Origin: Pseudonocardiales bacterium
GTDB taxonomy: Bacteria; Actinomycetota; Actinomycetes; Mycobacteriales; Pseudonocardiaceae
Direction of reading: 5' to 3'
Length of the DNA stretch: 64,000 nt
NCBI GenBank assembly: GCA_019241525.1
Contig: JAFAWY010000035.1
Span: 1 to 64,000 of the forward strand
Numbering within the stretch: position 1 is the stretch's first letter; the number at the start of each line of letters is the position of its first letter. Below, piece by piece: positions 8,767 through 17,619 of the stretch. A model generated the notes under the pieces. It was not told where the DNA came from and searched no databases. It saw only the letters and a program-made list of their open reading frames with translations. The position numbers and the translations under genes are program-made.

Positions 8767-11202
8767 TCAATGCCGTGATGCCGACTGGCGGGGGTCGGGG
8801 AAGCCAAGGCTTGTGTAGCCCGGTGCGCGCTTGGCCAAGGAGGACGCCAAGACTCCGGTGTTGATGTCGTGGTAGTCGTGTACCTCGGCGGTCTTCTTTC
8901 CCGGATGCGGGCGCAGGACTCGGCCCACGTACTGCACAAGACGTCCCTTGAAGGCGATTGGCGCCGCGAGGAACAGGGTGTCCAGCGCCGGGCAGTCGAA
9001 TCCTTCGCCGACGAACGGTCCTGTGGCCACTGCAAGCAGCGGTGACCCGTCCGTGAGTGGCTGCAGGCGCGCCAGGGCGGTGCGCCGAGCTTTCCCGCTC
9101 ATACCTCCGCGTAGTACGACCGGATCGAGTCCCCGTAGGCGAAGTTGTTCGGCGAATCGCTCGACGTGTGCCGTCCATTGGGTGAGCACCAGGCAGTTCC
9201 TGCCCCGTTCCAGCGCTGCGGTCACATCGGTGATCACCTGAGTGGCGCGAGCATCATCTGCGACGAGATCTCGGTAAATGGCGGCCATCCCACCGGGTAC
9301 CGACGGATTAGCCTCGCCGGTGTAGCGGAATCCAGTCTCATGCACGTGAAGTACGGGCGTTGGTCGCGGCGCAGGGCATGACTGCAGGAGTTCCAGCTGT
9401 GGGGACCGGTCATCGACCGCGGACGCGTCCTGGGCGGAGTGAGTGATGGTGTGCCGGATCGGGCCGAGTTGGAGTGTGATTAGGTCGTCGAGCTTGTCGC
9501 GGCGGTACGGGGTGGCGGTCAGCCCAAGCCATCGCCGTGCGGGGATCTGCTTGACGGCATGTTCGAACGCCGCTGCCGGTATGTGATGACATTCATCCGC
9601 AACGACGAGCCCGTAGCCACTGGTGAGTGACTCGATGTTGCCCTTGCGCGCCAAGGTTTGCAACATCACAACATCGATCATGCCGCGAGTTTTCGCGCGG
9701 CCGCCTCCGAGTTGGCCCGCCTTGACTCTCAGCAGCTCGCTAATTCGTGTCCGCCACTGATCCGCGAGGGCTTTACGATCGACGAGCACGAGCGTTGACG
9801 TTTCGTGTTCGGCGATCACCGCGCACGCGATCACGGTCTTGCCAGCGCCAGGCGGAGCGACTAATACACCCAGATCGTGATTGCGGAGGGCTTCTACAGC
9901 GCTCTGCTGTGGCCTCGTCAATGTCGCCGTAAACGTGAACTCCTGGGGCTTGCCGGATGCCCGTTCGTCGGTCAGTTCAAGGCGACTGCCGGCCTGCTCG
10001 ACCAGCGAGGCCACCGTGTCGGCTAGGCCTCGCGGTAGCACCAGACCGCCATCGATGGTTTCGTCGTAGCTGCGCAGAAACCGCGGTGTGTCCCAGGTGG
10101 ACATGCGTAGCCGCTGGCGCTCGTAAAAAAGTGGGTTAGGCATTGACGCCGCGTGTTTTAGTGTCGCGTGCAACGCTGGGGTGAGTTCGTCTGACTCCAC
10201 CCGAATCCCAGCTCCGAGACGGGCGTGCAAAATGGGTGGCGGCGCGACATGAATCCGGGTCGAGACCGGTGTGCTGAGTCGGTCCACACCAACACCGACG
10301 ACTACCTGTCCGGCCCGGCGCGAGATTCGGTTGACCTCGCCGGGACTCATTCTTCCCAGCGAGGACAAATATGCCCACTGGTCCTCGGACGGTTCCATCG
10401 TGGATAAATCAAGAAATACCGTTACCCCATTGCGCCGGCCCTTGCCGTGCAGCGGTGCGGCGATCAGATTTCCCACCCCACCGGTCGGCAGCACGTCCTG
10501 CGATGGAAACAGCCGGTCGTAGCTGGCTAGGTCCATGCGCCCCCGCACCGCCATCGCCTCCCGCAGCAATGCGGTGCCAAGTCGCCGGGCAGCCTCCGCT
10601 GGCACAGGAACAGCGAAGAACACCCACGCGTGAGCGCCGATGCCCGAGCGTGACACTTCCAATGCTGCCGGTACTGACCATGTCCGGGCCGCTTTCAGGT
10701 ACGCCAGCGCGTCCAGCATGGCCGTCTGGCCATCGAAGTCGGCCGCCAGCCAGCTGCACAGATCACCGTCAAGCAATGGATACAACCCAATATGCGTCTC
10801 GCCGGACAGGTGAGTGCGAATAACCTCCCGGGTCAGTGGCAGGTAATTCCGGTCTTCGTGGCGCACGCCTTTGCTCCATCCGCCACGTACGGCCGGCAGC
10901 CAACCAGCTCTGCCGGTACGCGCGTTCTCCCACCGAACGGCATAGATGTCCGACCGGGCGGCGAACAACTCGCCGAAGAAGTCAACCTTTACCTCTGGTG
11001 GTGACTGCCGATCGACCGGCCCAGGCGGCGCGTCGAAAAAACGCATCTGCACCGGGCCGGGCGCAGCCGCCTCCTTCGGTGTCAACTCCAACAGGCGCAA
11101 TAACCGCGCGTTGTCAGCCTGCAATCGCGCGGTCAGTGTCCGAAGGCTCTCCACTTCCTCCGCAAGTCCTGCCGCCCCTGGCAACGGAAGATCATGGTCC
11201 AC
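8767..11202 (-). CDS. TOTE-type primase-helicase (AEP primase fused to SF2 helicase)
   Basis: The 811-residue protein starts with a short leucine-zipper-like coil (residues 12-41). Next is an archaeo-eukaryotic primase domain with the DxD pair in LAADFDG (155 and 157), [13 protein letters not shown] (His191) and a later acidic YDRLFPSQD. The C-terminal half is a superfamily 2 helicase: APPGAGKT (Lys455), DECHH (536-540), [11 protein letters not shown] and a RecA2 end with [14 protein letters not shown]. This matches what domain databases call the TOTE conflict-system primase with a helicase, which is linked to genome conflict rather than housekeeping priming. The start is GTG with a weak ribosome site. 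No further TOTE partner is visible; the neighbours are an IS remnant and a toxin-antitoxin pair. Confidence 0.85.
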   Translation of the reverse strand: MDHDLPLPGAAGLAEEVESLRTLTARLQADNARLLRLLELTPKEAAAPGPVQMRFFDAPPGPVDRQSPPEVKVDFFGELFAARSDIYAVRWENARTGRAGWLPAVRGGWSKGVRHEDRNYLPLTREVIRTHLSGETHIGLYPLLDGDLCSWLAADFDGQTAMLDALAYLKAARTWSVPAALEVSRSGIGAHAWVFFAVPVPAEAARRLGTALLREAMAVRGRMDLASYDRLFPSQDVLPTGGVGNLIAAPLHGKGRRNGVTVFLDLSTMEPSEDQWAYLSSLGRMSPGEVNRISRRAGQVVVGVGVDRLSTPVSTRIHVAPPPILHARLGAGIRVESDELTPALHATLKHAASMPNPLFYERQRLRMSTWDTPRFLRSYDETIDGGLVLPRGLADTVASLVEQAGSRLELTDERASGKPQEFTFTATLTRPQQSAVEALRNHDLGVLVAPPGAGKTVIACAVIAEHETSTLVLVDRKALADQWRTRISELLRVKAGQLGGGRAKTRGMIDVVMLQTLARKGNIESLTSGYGLVVADECHHIPAAAFEHAVKQIPARRWLGLTATPYRRDKLDDLITLQLGPIRHTITHSAQDASAVDDRSPQLELLQSCPAPRPTPVLHVHETGFRYTGEANPSVPGGMAAIYRDLVADDARATQVITDVTAALERGRNCLVLTQWTAHVERFAEQLRLRGLDPVVLRGGMSGKARRTALARLQPLTDGSPLLAVATGPFVGEGFDCPALDTLFLAAPIAFKGRLVQYVGRVLRPHPGKKTAEVHDYHDINTGVLASSLAKRAPGYTSLGFPDPRQSASRH

Positions 11203-11357
11203 ATCACATACCGTAGAGCGCGGCGCCGGTGCGCGTGCCGTGTGCTGCCGGTGATCTCGTTGCGAGCCGGTTGATCATCATGCCGCCGTACCGCACACTC
11301 GATGCGGGAACGGTGGTGTGGTCCATACTCACATGTTGTGGGGGTATGCGCTCCAGT

Positions 11358-11735
11358 TCAATGCAGCGGGAGGTGCCGGACGCGTATTGCTGTTGGAGTG
11401 AGCACGACAAATGCTCCTTTGCTCAGCGCCGACTCCACAACAGTCGTAAGGTTGGCGAGGAGCAGAGCGGCGACGTCCGACGCTCGGACGACATCCGGGA
11501 GCTGCCGTAAGAGGATCACCGAGGGCTCGACGGCGCGGGTAAGCGCAAGCTCCCTGCCGAAGTCGCCCCGGTCAGCGGTGATGAGCACGAGGCCGTCGGT
11601 GGCTGCCTTGGCCAGCACCTGCGAGTCGGTGGCACTGGCCATGCCATGGTCGCGAATGTGGGTGGCGCCATGCCCACTGGCGATCAAAGATGTGCAGATT
11701 CGGGGCGAGAGGTTCTCGTCGATCAGGAACCTCAC
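11358..11735 (-). CDS. DUF5615 PIN-like toxin
   Basis: The 125-residue protein begins MRFLIDENLSPRI and carries GHGATHIRDHG and LVLITADRGDFGRE, the hallmarks of the DUF5615 PIN-like family. These are predicted metal-dependent ribonucleases, with acidic residues early (Asp6, Glu7) and in the TADRGDF motif. It overlaps the upstream DUF433 gene by four bases (ATGA), as expected for a coupled antitoxin-toxin pair. The tail after residue 100 is longer than in many relatives but continuous. The toxin role is from family knowledge. Confidence 0.85.
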   Translation of the reverse strand: MRFLIDENLSPRICTSLIASGHGATHIRDHGMASATDSQVLAKAATDGLVLITADRGDFGRELALTRAVEPSVILLRQLPDVVRASDVAALLLANLTTVVESALSKGAFVVLTPTAIRVRHLPLH

Positions 11736-11971
11736 GCAGGCGGCCTCAATGGGTAGTAGTGCTCGGCGAGCGCCTCAGCGGCGTAGGTCAGTGCCGCAGG
11801 AATGTCCTCAGGTTCGAGGTCTGGATGTTCACTGACGATGTCGTCGACGCTCATGCCCCCTGCCACCATGCGCAGCACGGTGACGACGGGGAACCGAAGG
11901 CCCCGGATACAGGGCTGGCCGTCCATCTTGTCAGGGTCGATCGTGATGCGGTCGTGTACTTGCGCGCTCAC
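11732..11971 (-). CDS. DUF433 antitoxin
   Basis: This 79-residue protein has the DUF433 core: DRITIDPDKMDGQPCIRGLRFPV followed by a helical part MVAGGMSVDDIVSEHPDLEPEDI and AALTYAAEAL. DUF433 proteins carry a small helix-turn-helix fold. They are regularly encoded just before a DUF5615 toxin, which they are thought to neutralise and whose promoter they may repress. The gene is complete and is the first of the pair. TOTE follows on the same strand about 155 bp after the toxin, so co-transcription of all three is possible but not shown. Confidence 0.87.
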   Translation of the reverse strand: MSAQVHDRITIDPDKMDGQPCIRGLRFPVVTVLRMVAGGMSVDDIVSEHPDLEPEDIPAALTYAAEALAEHYYPLRPPA

Positions 11972-12185
11972 GGGAGATCACCCCAATACCCAGTATCAAT
12001 GTGCTCACTGTAGCCGTAAGGACTCGAGGCTGATCTCTGTTCGGCCGTGTGCCGCAACTGAAGTCTCGGCACCGTGCGGATGTGCCTCGCTAGGCCCGTT
12101 CGCTGGGTGGGTCTGTGCTATTCCACCTGACAGGTACGCCGCCGCTGGGTTCCCACGCTCGCGTTGTAGTCCACTATGGACTGGG

Positions 12186-12236
12186 TGGGCATGAGATTGG
12201 GCATGAACTAGGGCCCAACAGGGCCTCTCATGCCCA
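12186..12236. repeat. Nested hairpin beside the right-hand repeat
   Basis: An 11-bp perfect inverted repeat (TGGGCATGAGA at 12186-12196, complement at 12226-12236) encloses a second one of 6 bp (TTGGGC at 12197-12202, GCCCAA at 12213-12218). There is no following T-run. It lies 20 bp before the repeat and tRNA fragment, so it could be a recombination accessory site, a transcript structure or chance. Confidence 0.5.
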
Positions 12237-12255
12237 TCAGTGGCGATCTGTAGCA

Positions 12256-12303
12256 CCTATTTGCGCAGGTAGTGGCGCTGTGCTTCTGCCTCTGGCCGCC
12301 TCA
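12256..12303 (+). repeat. Right copy of the 48-bp imperfect direct repeat
   Basis: It aligns without gaps to 448-495 (39 of 48 identical). Its last bases (CCTCA) form the start of the tRNA anticodon-loop sequence that continues to the right. The sequence where the 5' half of the tRNA should be is unrelated to a tRNA. Confidence 0.5.
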
Positions 12304-12344
12304 TAATCCGTCAGGTCGTGGGTTCGAGTCCCACCCGCCCCACC
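12299..12344 (+). other. 3' fragment of a tRNA-Met(CAT) gene, probable att remnant
   Basis: The sequence reads as the anticodon loop CTCATAA, a 3' anticodon stem TCCGT, a short variable loop, a perfect T-arm (GTGGG-TTCGAGT-CCCAC) and a 3' acceptor strand CCGCCCC followed by A and CC. No 5' half (acceptor, D-arm, 5' anticodon stem) precedes it: the five bases before the loop do not pair with TCCGT. It cannot make a tRNA. Actinobacterial integrative elements often use tRNA 3' ends as attachment cores, so I infer an integration scar at the island edge. Confidence 0.75.
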
Positions 12345-13322
12345 CGTTCTACCAGCAGTGATGTCGTTCCAAAGATCATAATTAACGATCTTCGTCCATG
12401 GATTGTCACTGAACTTACGTTCATGTTGCCCACACTGTCGCGGAGCGTGGCGGGCACGAAGCGAATGCATCTGGCAGTGCGCGACCAAGGAGACTTGTGA
12501 GTCCCGCGCCTCGTTGATCAGTCCGCTGAGTCGATCGCGGCATCGGAGGCGAAGCTCGGGCGGTGACCAGGGCGGGGTGAGCGGCCTCAGTGGGGTGTCT
12601 GCTGTATGGGCAATGGGAATGAGCCTCGTCCACATTGCCAGTGCTTGTTGGAGACGGCGCCGGTTGTGGATCAGTATTCGGTTGAGCAGCTCTTGGCCAA
12701 GATGGTGATAGCAGCTGTCGCCACACCGGCCGGCAGCCAGGTAGTTCCATGGATCGCCCGACACGGCCGTGCGGAGTAGACGGATGGCGGCCCGGGTTGT
12801 CGGGTCGGCGTCGGTCTCGGTTGCCGGGCGGGCGCGCAGGATGGCTCAACGAGCCGGTGCAGCTACCACGACGCCGATCGGGCCACCGCTCGCTGACGCA
12901 GTAACTGTCAGCTCGGTGTCCTATTCGTCTCGGCAGACGTACCTTGGATAGTCGAGTTTGTTTGACTCGGCCGCCACACCTGCGACTGCTATTGGTAAGT
13001 CCCGGTCTTCCGATGCCGGATCACTGGCCCGTGACCCCCGTGTGGCGGTGCTGGAGTGCGGTCTCCACATTCGATTGATCACAGTAGTCAAAACCGTTAG
13101 GAGAACTGGGCCTTCATCCGAGTTGGCTGGTCTATCGGATGGACGAGCGTGGTCGGACAGGTACCCGTGCGCTTGATGTATCAGACGCGTCGGTGAGCAC
13201 TCTAACAGTCGATGAATTTTGGCGGGGCAAGCGTGCTGGGAGCTGTCGTCACAGCATATACCGGACATATAGGACACATCTGGACAACTAGTCATTAGGG
13301 CTATGCACACAGGGGAGAGGGT
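12345..13322. other. About 980 bp without a confident gene
   Basis: On the minus strand, about 12500-12850 reads as an uninterrupted protein-like stretch (RAAIRLLRTAVSGDPWNYLA; HHLGQELLNRILIHNRRRLQ). It has no convincing start and runs into the tRNA fragment, so it may be the remnant of an unrecognised gene. The last 360 bp lead to the first alpha-dioxygenase and contain three spaced GGACA repeats. I see no other structure. Confidence 0.4.
13263..13286 (+). promoter_or_regulatory. Three GGACA direct repeats upstream of the first dioxygenase gene
   Basis: GGACA begins at 13263, 13272 and 13282, about one helical turn apart and 37-60 bp before the start codon. Direct repeats of this kind can be activator sites. 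SARP regulators bind direct repeats, and a BTAD-type regulator is encoded in this locus, but the usual SARP spacing is 11 bp, so the link is weak. Confidence 0.3.
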
Positions 13323-15212
13323 ATGACTCAGCAAGAATTATTTGGCGCGCACCGGGGAACTGCGCCGTGGGTTAAGTCCCCTCTCATAAAAAGTACTTCC
13401 GGCCCGTCGGCAGCGGGTGCGGGTTATCGCCCATCGTTGCTCGTGCGGGCCTACGACGCCCTCACCGAGGTGGTCGACCGCAAATTCGGTTGGGACCGGC
13501 TGCCGGTCCCGCTGGGGCTTGCGGTTCTAGGTGGGCTCCGCAACAAACTGCGCCGGGAGAACCTGTACGACACGAGTACTTTGCCAACGGTGAACCCGCC
13601 CGTTCCGGAGGGTGGTGGGCCTACTCGGACCACGGCCCGTTCCTCGGATGGCTCGTATAACGACTTGGAGCATCCTTTGATGGGCATGGCCGGTGCCAGG
13701 TTCGGCCGGAACTTTCCGCTGGACCTGACCTTTCCCGAGCCTGAGCCGGAATTGTTGTCACCAAACCCACGGCTGGTGAGTCGACGGTTGATGACCCGAC
13801 GCGAGTTCCAACCCGCGCCGACGTTGAACTCGCTGGCAGCCGCTTGGCTGCAGTTCATGATTCGGGACTGGTTCAGCCATGATAGGCGCGATCCCGGGAC
13901 CATGTGGCAGCTTCCGCTGGAGGCCGATGACAAATGGCCTACCCCGCCGCTGACGATTCCGCGGGTGCCACCCGACCCGACTCGTCCTGAGGGAAGTGCA
14001 GGTGCTCCAACTAAGATCAACGTGAACTCTGCTTGGTGGGACGCTTCTGCAATCTACGGAAGCAATAGGGAGCAGCAGCAACTGGTGCGGACTGGCGTGG
14101 ACGGAAAGGTGCATGTGTTCGGCACGGCGCAGCCCTTAATTCCCGATAACACGGACGCTATCCGGGAACCTGGATTTTGGCTCGGTCTTGCGATGTTGGT
14201 GACGCTGTTCATGCGGGAGCACAACGCGATCTGTGAGCGATTGCGGGTCGAGTATGCTAACTGGGGTGACGAGGAACTGTTCCAAGTAGCCCGTCTGATC
14301 AATGCTGCGTTGATGGCGAAGATCCACACAGTCGAGTGGACGCCAGCGTTCATCAACCATCCGACCACCGTAAGGGCAATTCTGTCCTACTGGTGGGGCC
14401 TGGCCTCCGAAAGGGTCCACAAGTTGTTTGGTCGGATCGGTAGCAGTGAGCTGATCAGCGGAATTCCCGGGTCTCCGACAAACCACTTTGGTGTACCGTT
14501 CAACATTACTGAGGAGTTCGCTGCTGTCTACCGCATGCACCCGCTGATCCGTGATCACTGGACGTTGCGTACCGCGGCGAACGACGCGCTTATCGCCGAG
14601 TACACCCTGCGCCAAATCGCCGGACCGGCCGCGGTGGACATTGCAGCGAAAGTGCCTATGCACGATTTGTTCTATTCCTTTGGGACCTTGCACCCGGGTG
14701 CGCTCGTGCTCAACAACTTCCCCTACTACCTGCAGGAGTTTGAGCGACCCGACGGGAAGTTGACGGATCTCGCTGCGACAGATATTCTGCGCACCCGGGA
14801 ACTTGGCGTGCCACGTTACAATGAGTTCCGTCGGCTGCTCCGCATGAATCCGGCGAAAGATTTCGAGGCGCTCACCGATGACCCGACAGTTGCATCCACG
14901 CTGAGAGAAGTATACGGCGGCGATATCGAGCGAGTGGATCTTATTGTTGGCCTACTTGCTGAGAAACGCCCTCAAGGATTTGCTTTCAGTGATACAACTT
15001 TTCGAATCTTCTTGGCGACGACATCGCGCCGGCTCAACAGTGATCGCTTCCTCACCCATGACTACACTCCGGAGATCTACACGCAAACCGGCCTGAACTG
15101 GATAGAAAACAACACCATGAGCACAGTTTTATTGCGGCACTATCCGCAATTGGGTCCTGCGCTACGCCACGTAGACAACGCCTTTAAGCCCTGGTGCACC
15201 ACTTCGGCTTGA
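13323..15212 (+). CDS. Alpha-dioxygenase-like haem peroxidase with altered distal residue
   Basis: The 629-residue protein aligns along its length with plant fatty-acid alpha-dioxygenases (peroxidase-cyclooxygenase superfamily). Shared segments are NLYDTSTLP, MGMAGARFGRN, LAAAWLQFMI, WWDASAIYGSN, KIHTVEWTPAF and TSRRLNSDRF. Family members use a tyrosyl radical to add O2 at C2 of fatty acids. The catalytic Tyr and proximal haem His are present in EEFAAVYRMHPL (Tyr403, His406). The distal His expected in the Q-x3-H-D motif is Arg181 (codon CGG at 13863). The Asp after it, a calcium ligand in the superfamily, remains. The substitution may change peroxide activation, so catalysis by this copy is uncertain. 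GGGAGAGG precedes the ATG. No signal peptide is seen. Confidence 0.85.
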   Translation: MTQQELFGAHRGTAPWVKSPLIKSTSGPSAAGAGYRPSLLVRAYDALTEVVDRKFGWDRLPVPLGLAVLGGLRNKLRRENLYDTSTLPTVNPPVPEGGGPTRTTARSSDGSYNDLEHPLMGMAGARFGRNFPLDLTFPEPEPELLSPNPRLVSRRLMTRREFQPAPTLNSLAAAWLQFMIRDWFSHDRRDPGTMWQLPLEADDKWPTPPLTIPRVPPDPTRPEGSAGAPTKINVNSAWWDASAIYGSNREQQQLVRTGVDGKVHVFGTAQPLIPDNTDAIREPGFWLGLAMLVTLFMREHNAICERLRVEYANWGDEELFQVARLINAALMAKIHTVEWTPAFINHPTTVRAILSYWWGLASERVHKLFGRIGSSELISGIPGSPTNHFGVPFNITEEFAAVYRMHPLIRDHWTLRTAANDALIAEYTLRQIAGPAAVDIAAKVPMHDLFYSFGTLHPGALVLNNFPYYLQEFERPDGKLTDLAATDILRTRELGVPRYNEFRRLLRMNPAKDFEALTDDPTVASTLREVYGGDIERVDLIVGLLAEKRPQGFAFSDTTFRIFLATTSRRLNSDRFLTHDYTPEIYTQTGLNWIENNTMSTVLLRHYPQLGPALRHVDNAFKPWCTTSA

Positions 15213-15463
15213 GCAACGACACGTTTGCCTCCGGTCGGGACCCGTCAGGCACGAGAATCAGCGCACGGATGATCATGCCGTCTAGATCACTTGCTTCTGA
15301 TTTCTTCGCGGGGGTGGGAGTACAGCCATATGCCGGTATCACGCGGACCCATACGAACTGTCTTATAGCCAGACGAACATGTACATCATCCGACTCTGCG
15401 CTACCCAGGCACCCGCATGTGCCCGCAGCAGGTTAGCCGCAAGCCTTCTACAGGAGACGTGCC

Positions 15464-16351
15464 ATGACTTCCACCGAAGCCGAACGGCTGTACCCGGTCG
15501 TCGAGGATGCCATCACCGTCAGCGGGATCCGCAGCCCGTATCTGTATGCCGGGCCCGCCGATGCGCCTGAGGCAGTCGTATTCGTGCACGGCAATCCTGG
15601 TCCTGCGGAGGACTGGCGGCGCTTGGTCGCTCGCACCGGTGTGTTCGCCCGGGCGGTGGCGCCCGATCTGCCCGGCTTCGGCTGTGCGGATAAGCCCGCT
15701 GGCTTCGACTACACCGTCGCTGGATACGCCGACTACCTTGGCGCAATCCTCGACCAACTCGGTATCCACCGTGCCCACCTGGTGCTCCATGACTTCGGCG
15801 GTCCCTGGGGTCTGACATGGGCTGTCGGTCACCCCGAGCGGTTTGCCAGCGTGACACTGATCAATATCGGTGTCCTGCCCGGCTACCGCTGGCATTATCT
15901 GGCCCGGATCTGGCGCACCCCGGTGCTCGGTGAGGTCTTTTTCCGCACGGCTACCTACCCGGCGTTCCGTCTGGTGTTGCGTCATGGCAACCCCCGTGGC
16001 TTGCCCCAAGATGTGCTCACTCGCATGTATCGCGACTGCAAAAATCCCGCAGTACAACGTGCCGTGCTACAGCTGTACCGCGCCACCGACGCCACCACCG
16101 CGTCCTCGGAGCTTTTACAGGACCGGCTACGGGAATTGGACTGCCCAGCCTTAGTCGTATGGGGTGCTCACGATCCCTACCTGTCCATACGCTACGCTGC
16201 CCGTCAACGAGAGACTTTTTCGGACGTCGAGGTCGTCGTTCTCGATGATAGCGGCCATTGGCCAATGATCGACAACCCAGGCGCCGTCGAACAGGCCGTC
16301 CTGCAATTCCTCAGCGCCCTCGTTGGCGGTCGGCGGCCACATAGCGCTTGA
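15464..16351 (+). CDS. Alpha/beta hydrolase of the epoxide hydrolase/haloalkane dehalogenase type
   Basis: The 295-residue protein has the oxyanion turn VHGNPGPAEDW and a nucleophile elbow LVLHDFGGPWG, in which Asp110 replaces the usual Ser. That is diagnostic of epoxide hydrolases and haloalkane dehalogenases, which form an alkyl-enzyme ester. The later acid region is VWGAHDPYLS and the catalytic His is His265 (DSGHWPMIDNP). AGGAG precedes the ATG. It is the next gene after the first dioxygenase and could open an epoxide derived from a lipid hydroperoxide. That substrate is inferred from neighbours; the sequence does not decide between epoxide and halide. Confidence 0.85.
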   Translation: MTSTEAERLYPVVEDAITVSGIRSPYLYAGPADAPEAVVFVHGNPGPAEDWRRLVARTGVFARAVAPDLPGFGCADKPAGFDYTVAGYADYLGAILDQLGIHRAHLVLHDFGGPWGLTWAVGHPERFASVTLINIGVLPGYRWHYLARIWRTPVLGEVFFRTATYPAFRLVLRHGNPRGLPQDVLTRMYRDCKNPAVQRAVLQLYRATDATTASSELLQDRLRELDCPALVVWGAHDPYLSIRYAARQRETFSDVEVVVLDDSGHWPMIDNPGAVEQAVLQFLSALVGGRRPHSA

Positions 16352-16571
16352 TGGCTCGTTCCAACCCATTCAAGGTTCCGCCGATCTTACGAACTGTGAT
16401 GTACGATGATGAGCGCATCTTTGGTCTATAATGCCCGACCGTTACTCGTATAGCAACAATCGTCACGCTGTAGATGTATCAAGCGGGCACAACATGTCTC
16501 TTTCATCGTATGAGAGATGCGGCGATTCGTTCAAATGGTTGAAGTGGCCCCGGTTTGGGAGGTCTGTGCTC

Positions 16572-17282
16572 ATGCTCTATCAAATATATTCGCCGACGCA
16601 GCGTGCTACATTGCGCGACGGGCTGATCCGCGCAGGGCAGAAGGCTCAATACGCGCTTGCCCTCATCCGCATTGTCAACGGCACCGTCGCCCTCGTTGCT
16701 CCATCGGTCATCATCAAGCCTCTCGATGAGGTTCCCAGGGACAGCGCTGCCGCAGTCTACGCATTACGACTGTTTGGCGTACGGACAGTGCTCATGGGAG
16801 CTGATCTGATAACCCAGCGCGGTCAACCACTCCTGCATACCACGAGCCAAGCGGTCATGATTCACGCGAGTGACACAGTGACCGCCGCCAAGCTGGGCAT
16901 CTCTGGCCAGTTGCAGCGTCGAACGGCGATGACACTGACGTTGATCTCGGGCATAAACACAGTTCTTGCGACCATCTCATGGCTCGCGAACAAACGGCAG
17001 GTACGATTGTGGCCATCGAATGCGGATGCCTTGCCTACTACAGGCCGAGGTGTCTTGCCGATTACATCGTCATCGGGCGGTGCTAGCAGGGCACTGGTCA
17101 CTGCCGACCCTGAGAATGCGTCATTTGTGCTTCTGCCGGAACTTGCGTCAACGGCCCATGCGTGCGGCGGCAACAATGGGGCCAGTGAAGATTACACAGT
17201 GCCTCCGAGGAGAGCAAGTGATTCTTCTGTCCACAAGTGGCAGCTGCGCAGTGCAATGACGCCGGCTACAGAGATTCGTTGA
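16572..17282 (+). CDS. Membrane protein of unknown function, DUF4267-like N-terminal half
   Basis: I chose the ATG 9 bases after GGGAGG; the frame continues upstream without a ribosome site. Of 236 residues, the first about 140 hold three to four hydrophobic helices (ALALIRIVNGTVALVAPSVI; YALRLFGVRTVLMGADLI; ATISWLA) in the spacing of small DUF4267 membrane proteins. The conserved-looking LRLFGVR and HASD segments are present. The last about 95 residues are polar, low in complexity and probably disordered; they may be a non-conserved extension. No enzymatic motif is visible. Its place between the hydrolase and the FAD oxidase suggests the same transcription unit. Confidence 0.5.
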   Translation: MLYQIYSPTQRATLRDGLIRAGQKAQYALALIRIVNGTVALVAPSVIIKPLDEVPRDSAAAVYALRLFGVRTVLMGADLITQRGQPLLHTTSQAVMIHASDTVTAAKLGISGQLQRRTAMTLTLISGINTVLATISWLANKRQVRLWPSNADALPTTGRGVLPITSSSGGASRALVTADPENASFVLLPELASTAHACGGNNGASEDYTVPPRRASDSSVHKWQLRSAMTPATEIR

Positions 17283-17619
17283 CATGCGCGTCTTCGACAG
17301 GTCAGCTCAGTTGCCGGCTAGTGCTTCGGTGGGGCTTCCTTCGTGTTAGTTTTCACCCGATCGAGGTCGAGCAAGACGTACTAACTGGGCGTCGTTCATC
17401 CTCCTTCATGTGTGGTTGCCAGTGTGGCTCGGCGACGAAAGAGACCTTAGTACGAACACCTCTTATGCTGCCTTCGTGTGATAACAAATTTTAGAGAGGG
17501 TTCGTCGAATTGCAGTAGAGGGGCGCCATAAGGGTCTTCTCACATGCAGTTGCGAATTTTTTTGAGTCTGCGCCGCTAGGCGTGCGTGCGCAGGCATGGG
17601 CTAAGGGGAGGGTAAAGCT
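17283..17619. other. Intergenic stretch before the FAD oxidase
   Basis: This 337-bp stretch is AT-richer than average. It shows no convincing open frame, hairpin or known operator. The last bases carry the ribosome site AGGGGAGGG of the next gene. Confidence 0.5.

Noticed and set aside
12237-12764. Minus-strand open frame of 175 codons running through the tRNA fragment
   Set aside because: Its last third is only the reverse of the tRNA fragment and repeat. The upper part may be a coding remnant, but no family is recognised, so I did not call a gene.
13323-15212. Animal-type peroxidase (peroxidasin or myeloperoxidase-like)
   Set aside because: The YRMHPL, HTxEWTPA and SRRLxxDRF segments and total length are specific to the alpha-dioxygenase branch.
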